A DNA stretch of 14,164 nt from CAVUAF01 sp964460655 (lineage in GTDB: Bacteria > Acidobacteriota > Terriglobia > Terriglobales > Acidobacteriaceae). Each line of letters opens with the position of its first letter. Positions within the stretch are counted from its first letter, which is position 1. The translations under genes were made by a program, and so were the position numbers. The notes below the pieces were generated by a model, which was given only the letters and a program-made list of their open reading frames with translations, did no database searches and was not told where the DNA came from. The stretch covers positions 1 through 14,164 of the forward strand of contig CAYWSH010000089.1 of the NCBI GenBank assembly GCA_964460655.1. Direction: 5' to 3'. Below are positions 14,143 to 14,164 of the stretch, one piece after another.

Positions 14143-14164
14143 CCCACGCAAGTCGGCACAACCA

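Overview
The window looks like a chromosomal stretch from a G+C-rich, Gram-negative-type soil bacterium, most likely an acidobacterium. I base this on the tandem PilZ protein, the TIGR03790-type protein, the many Sec-exported proteins, and promoters placed almost directly on start codons. No rRNA, tRNA, CRISPR array, transposase or integrase is visible.

The left part (1 to about 7266) is a mosaic. A 20-bp direct repeat, CGNNTCTCAGGGCGCGCCAT, occurs four times in the same orientation (1, 2449, 3566, 5047). It splits the sequence into blocks: a secreted metzincin-like protease, a DUF2306 membrane protein and a truncated PilZ gene; then a secreted MBL-fold hydrolase; then a DUF1624-type membrane acyltransferase; then a secreted beta-propeller protein. 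Cargo genes lie in either orientation. The first 218 bases of the PilZ locus occur twice, 5045 bp apart, with one mismatch. The left copy (2222-2439) is cut off and ends against a 14-bp palindrome and a 20-bp repeat. The right copy (7267-7484) starts an intact gene. This is the layout expected if a circle of about 5 kb, carrying a piece of PilZ and three cargo genes, had integrated by a single crossover.

The right part (7283-14068) looks like settled, compact chromosome. It holds an intact double-PilZ gene and, convergent with it after 5 bp, a three-gene leftward operon for exported proteins: a thioredoxin-like/TPR protein, a parallel beta-helix protein and a TIGR03790-type protein. Divergent from the operon is an MscS channel fused to a cyclic-nucleotide-binding domain. 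The two divergent promoters share a 17-bp palindrome that carries both -35 boxes. The window ends with a small hairpin of a dispersed-repeat type.

A common theme is the cell envelope. Nearly every product is exported or membrane-bound, and two proteins carry likely nucleotide-second-messenger domains (PilZ, cNMP-binding). Any joint function is inference. The main points for follow-up are the four-copy repeat with its gene blocks, and the PilZ duplication that brackets part of it.
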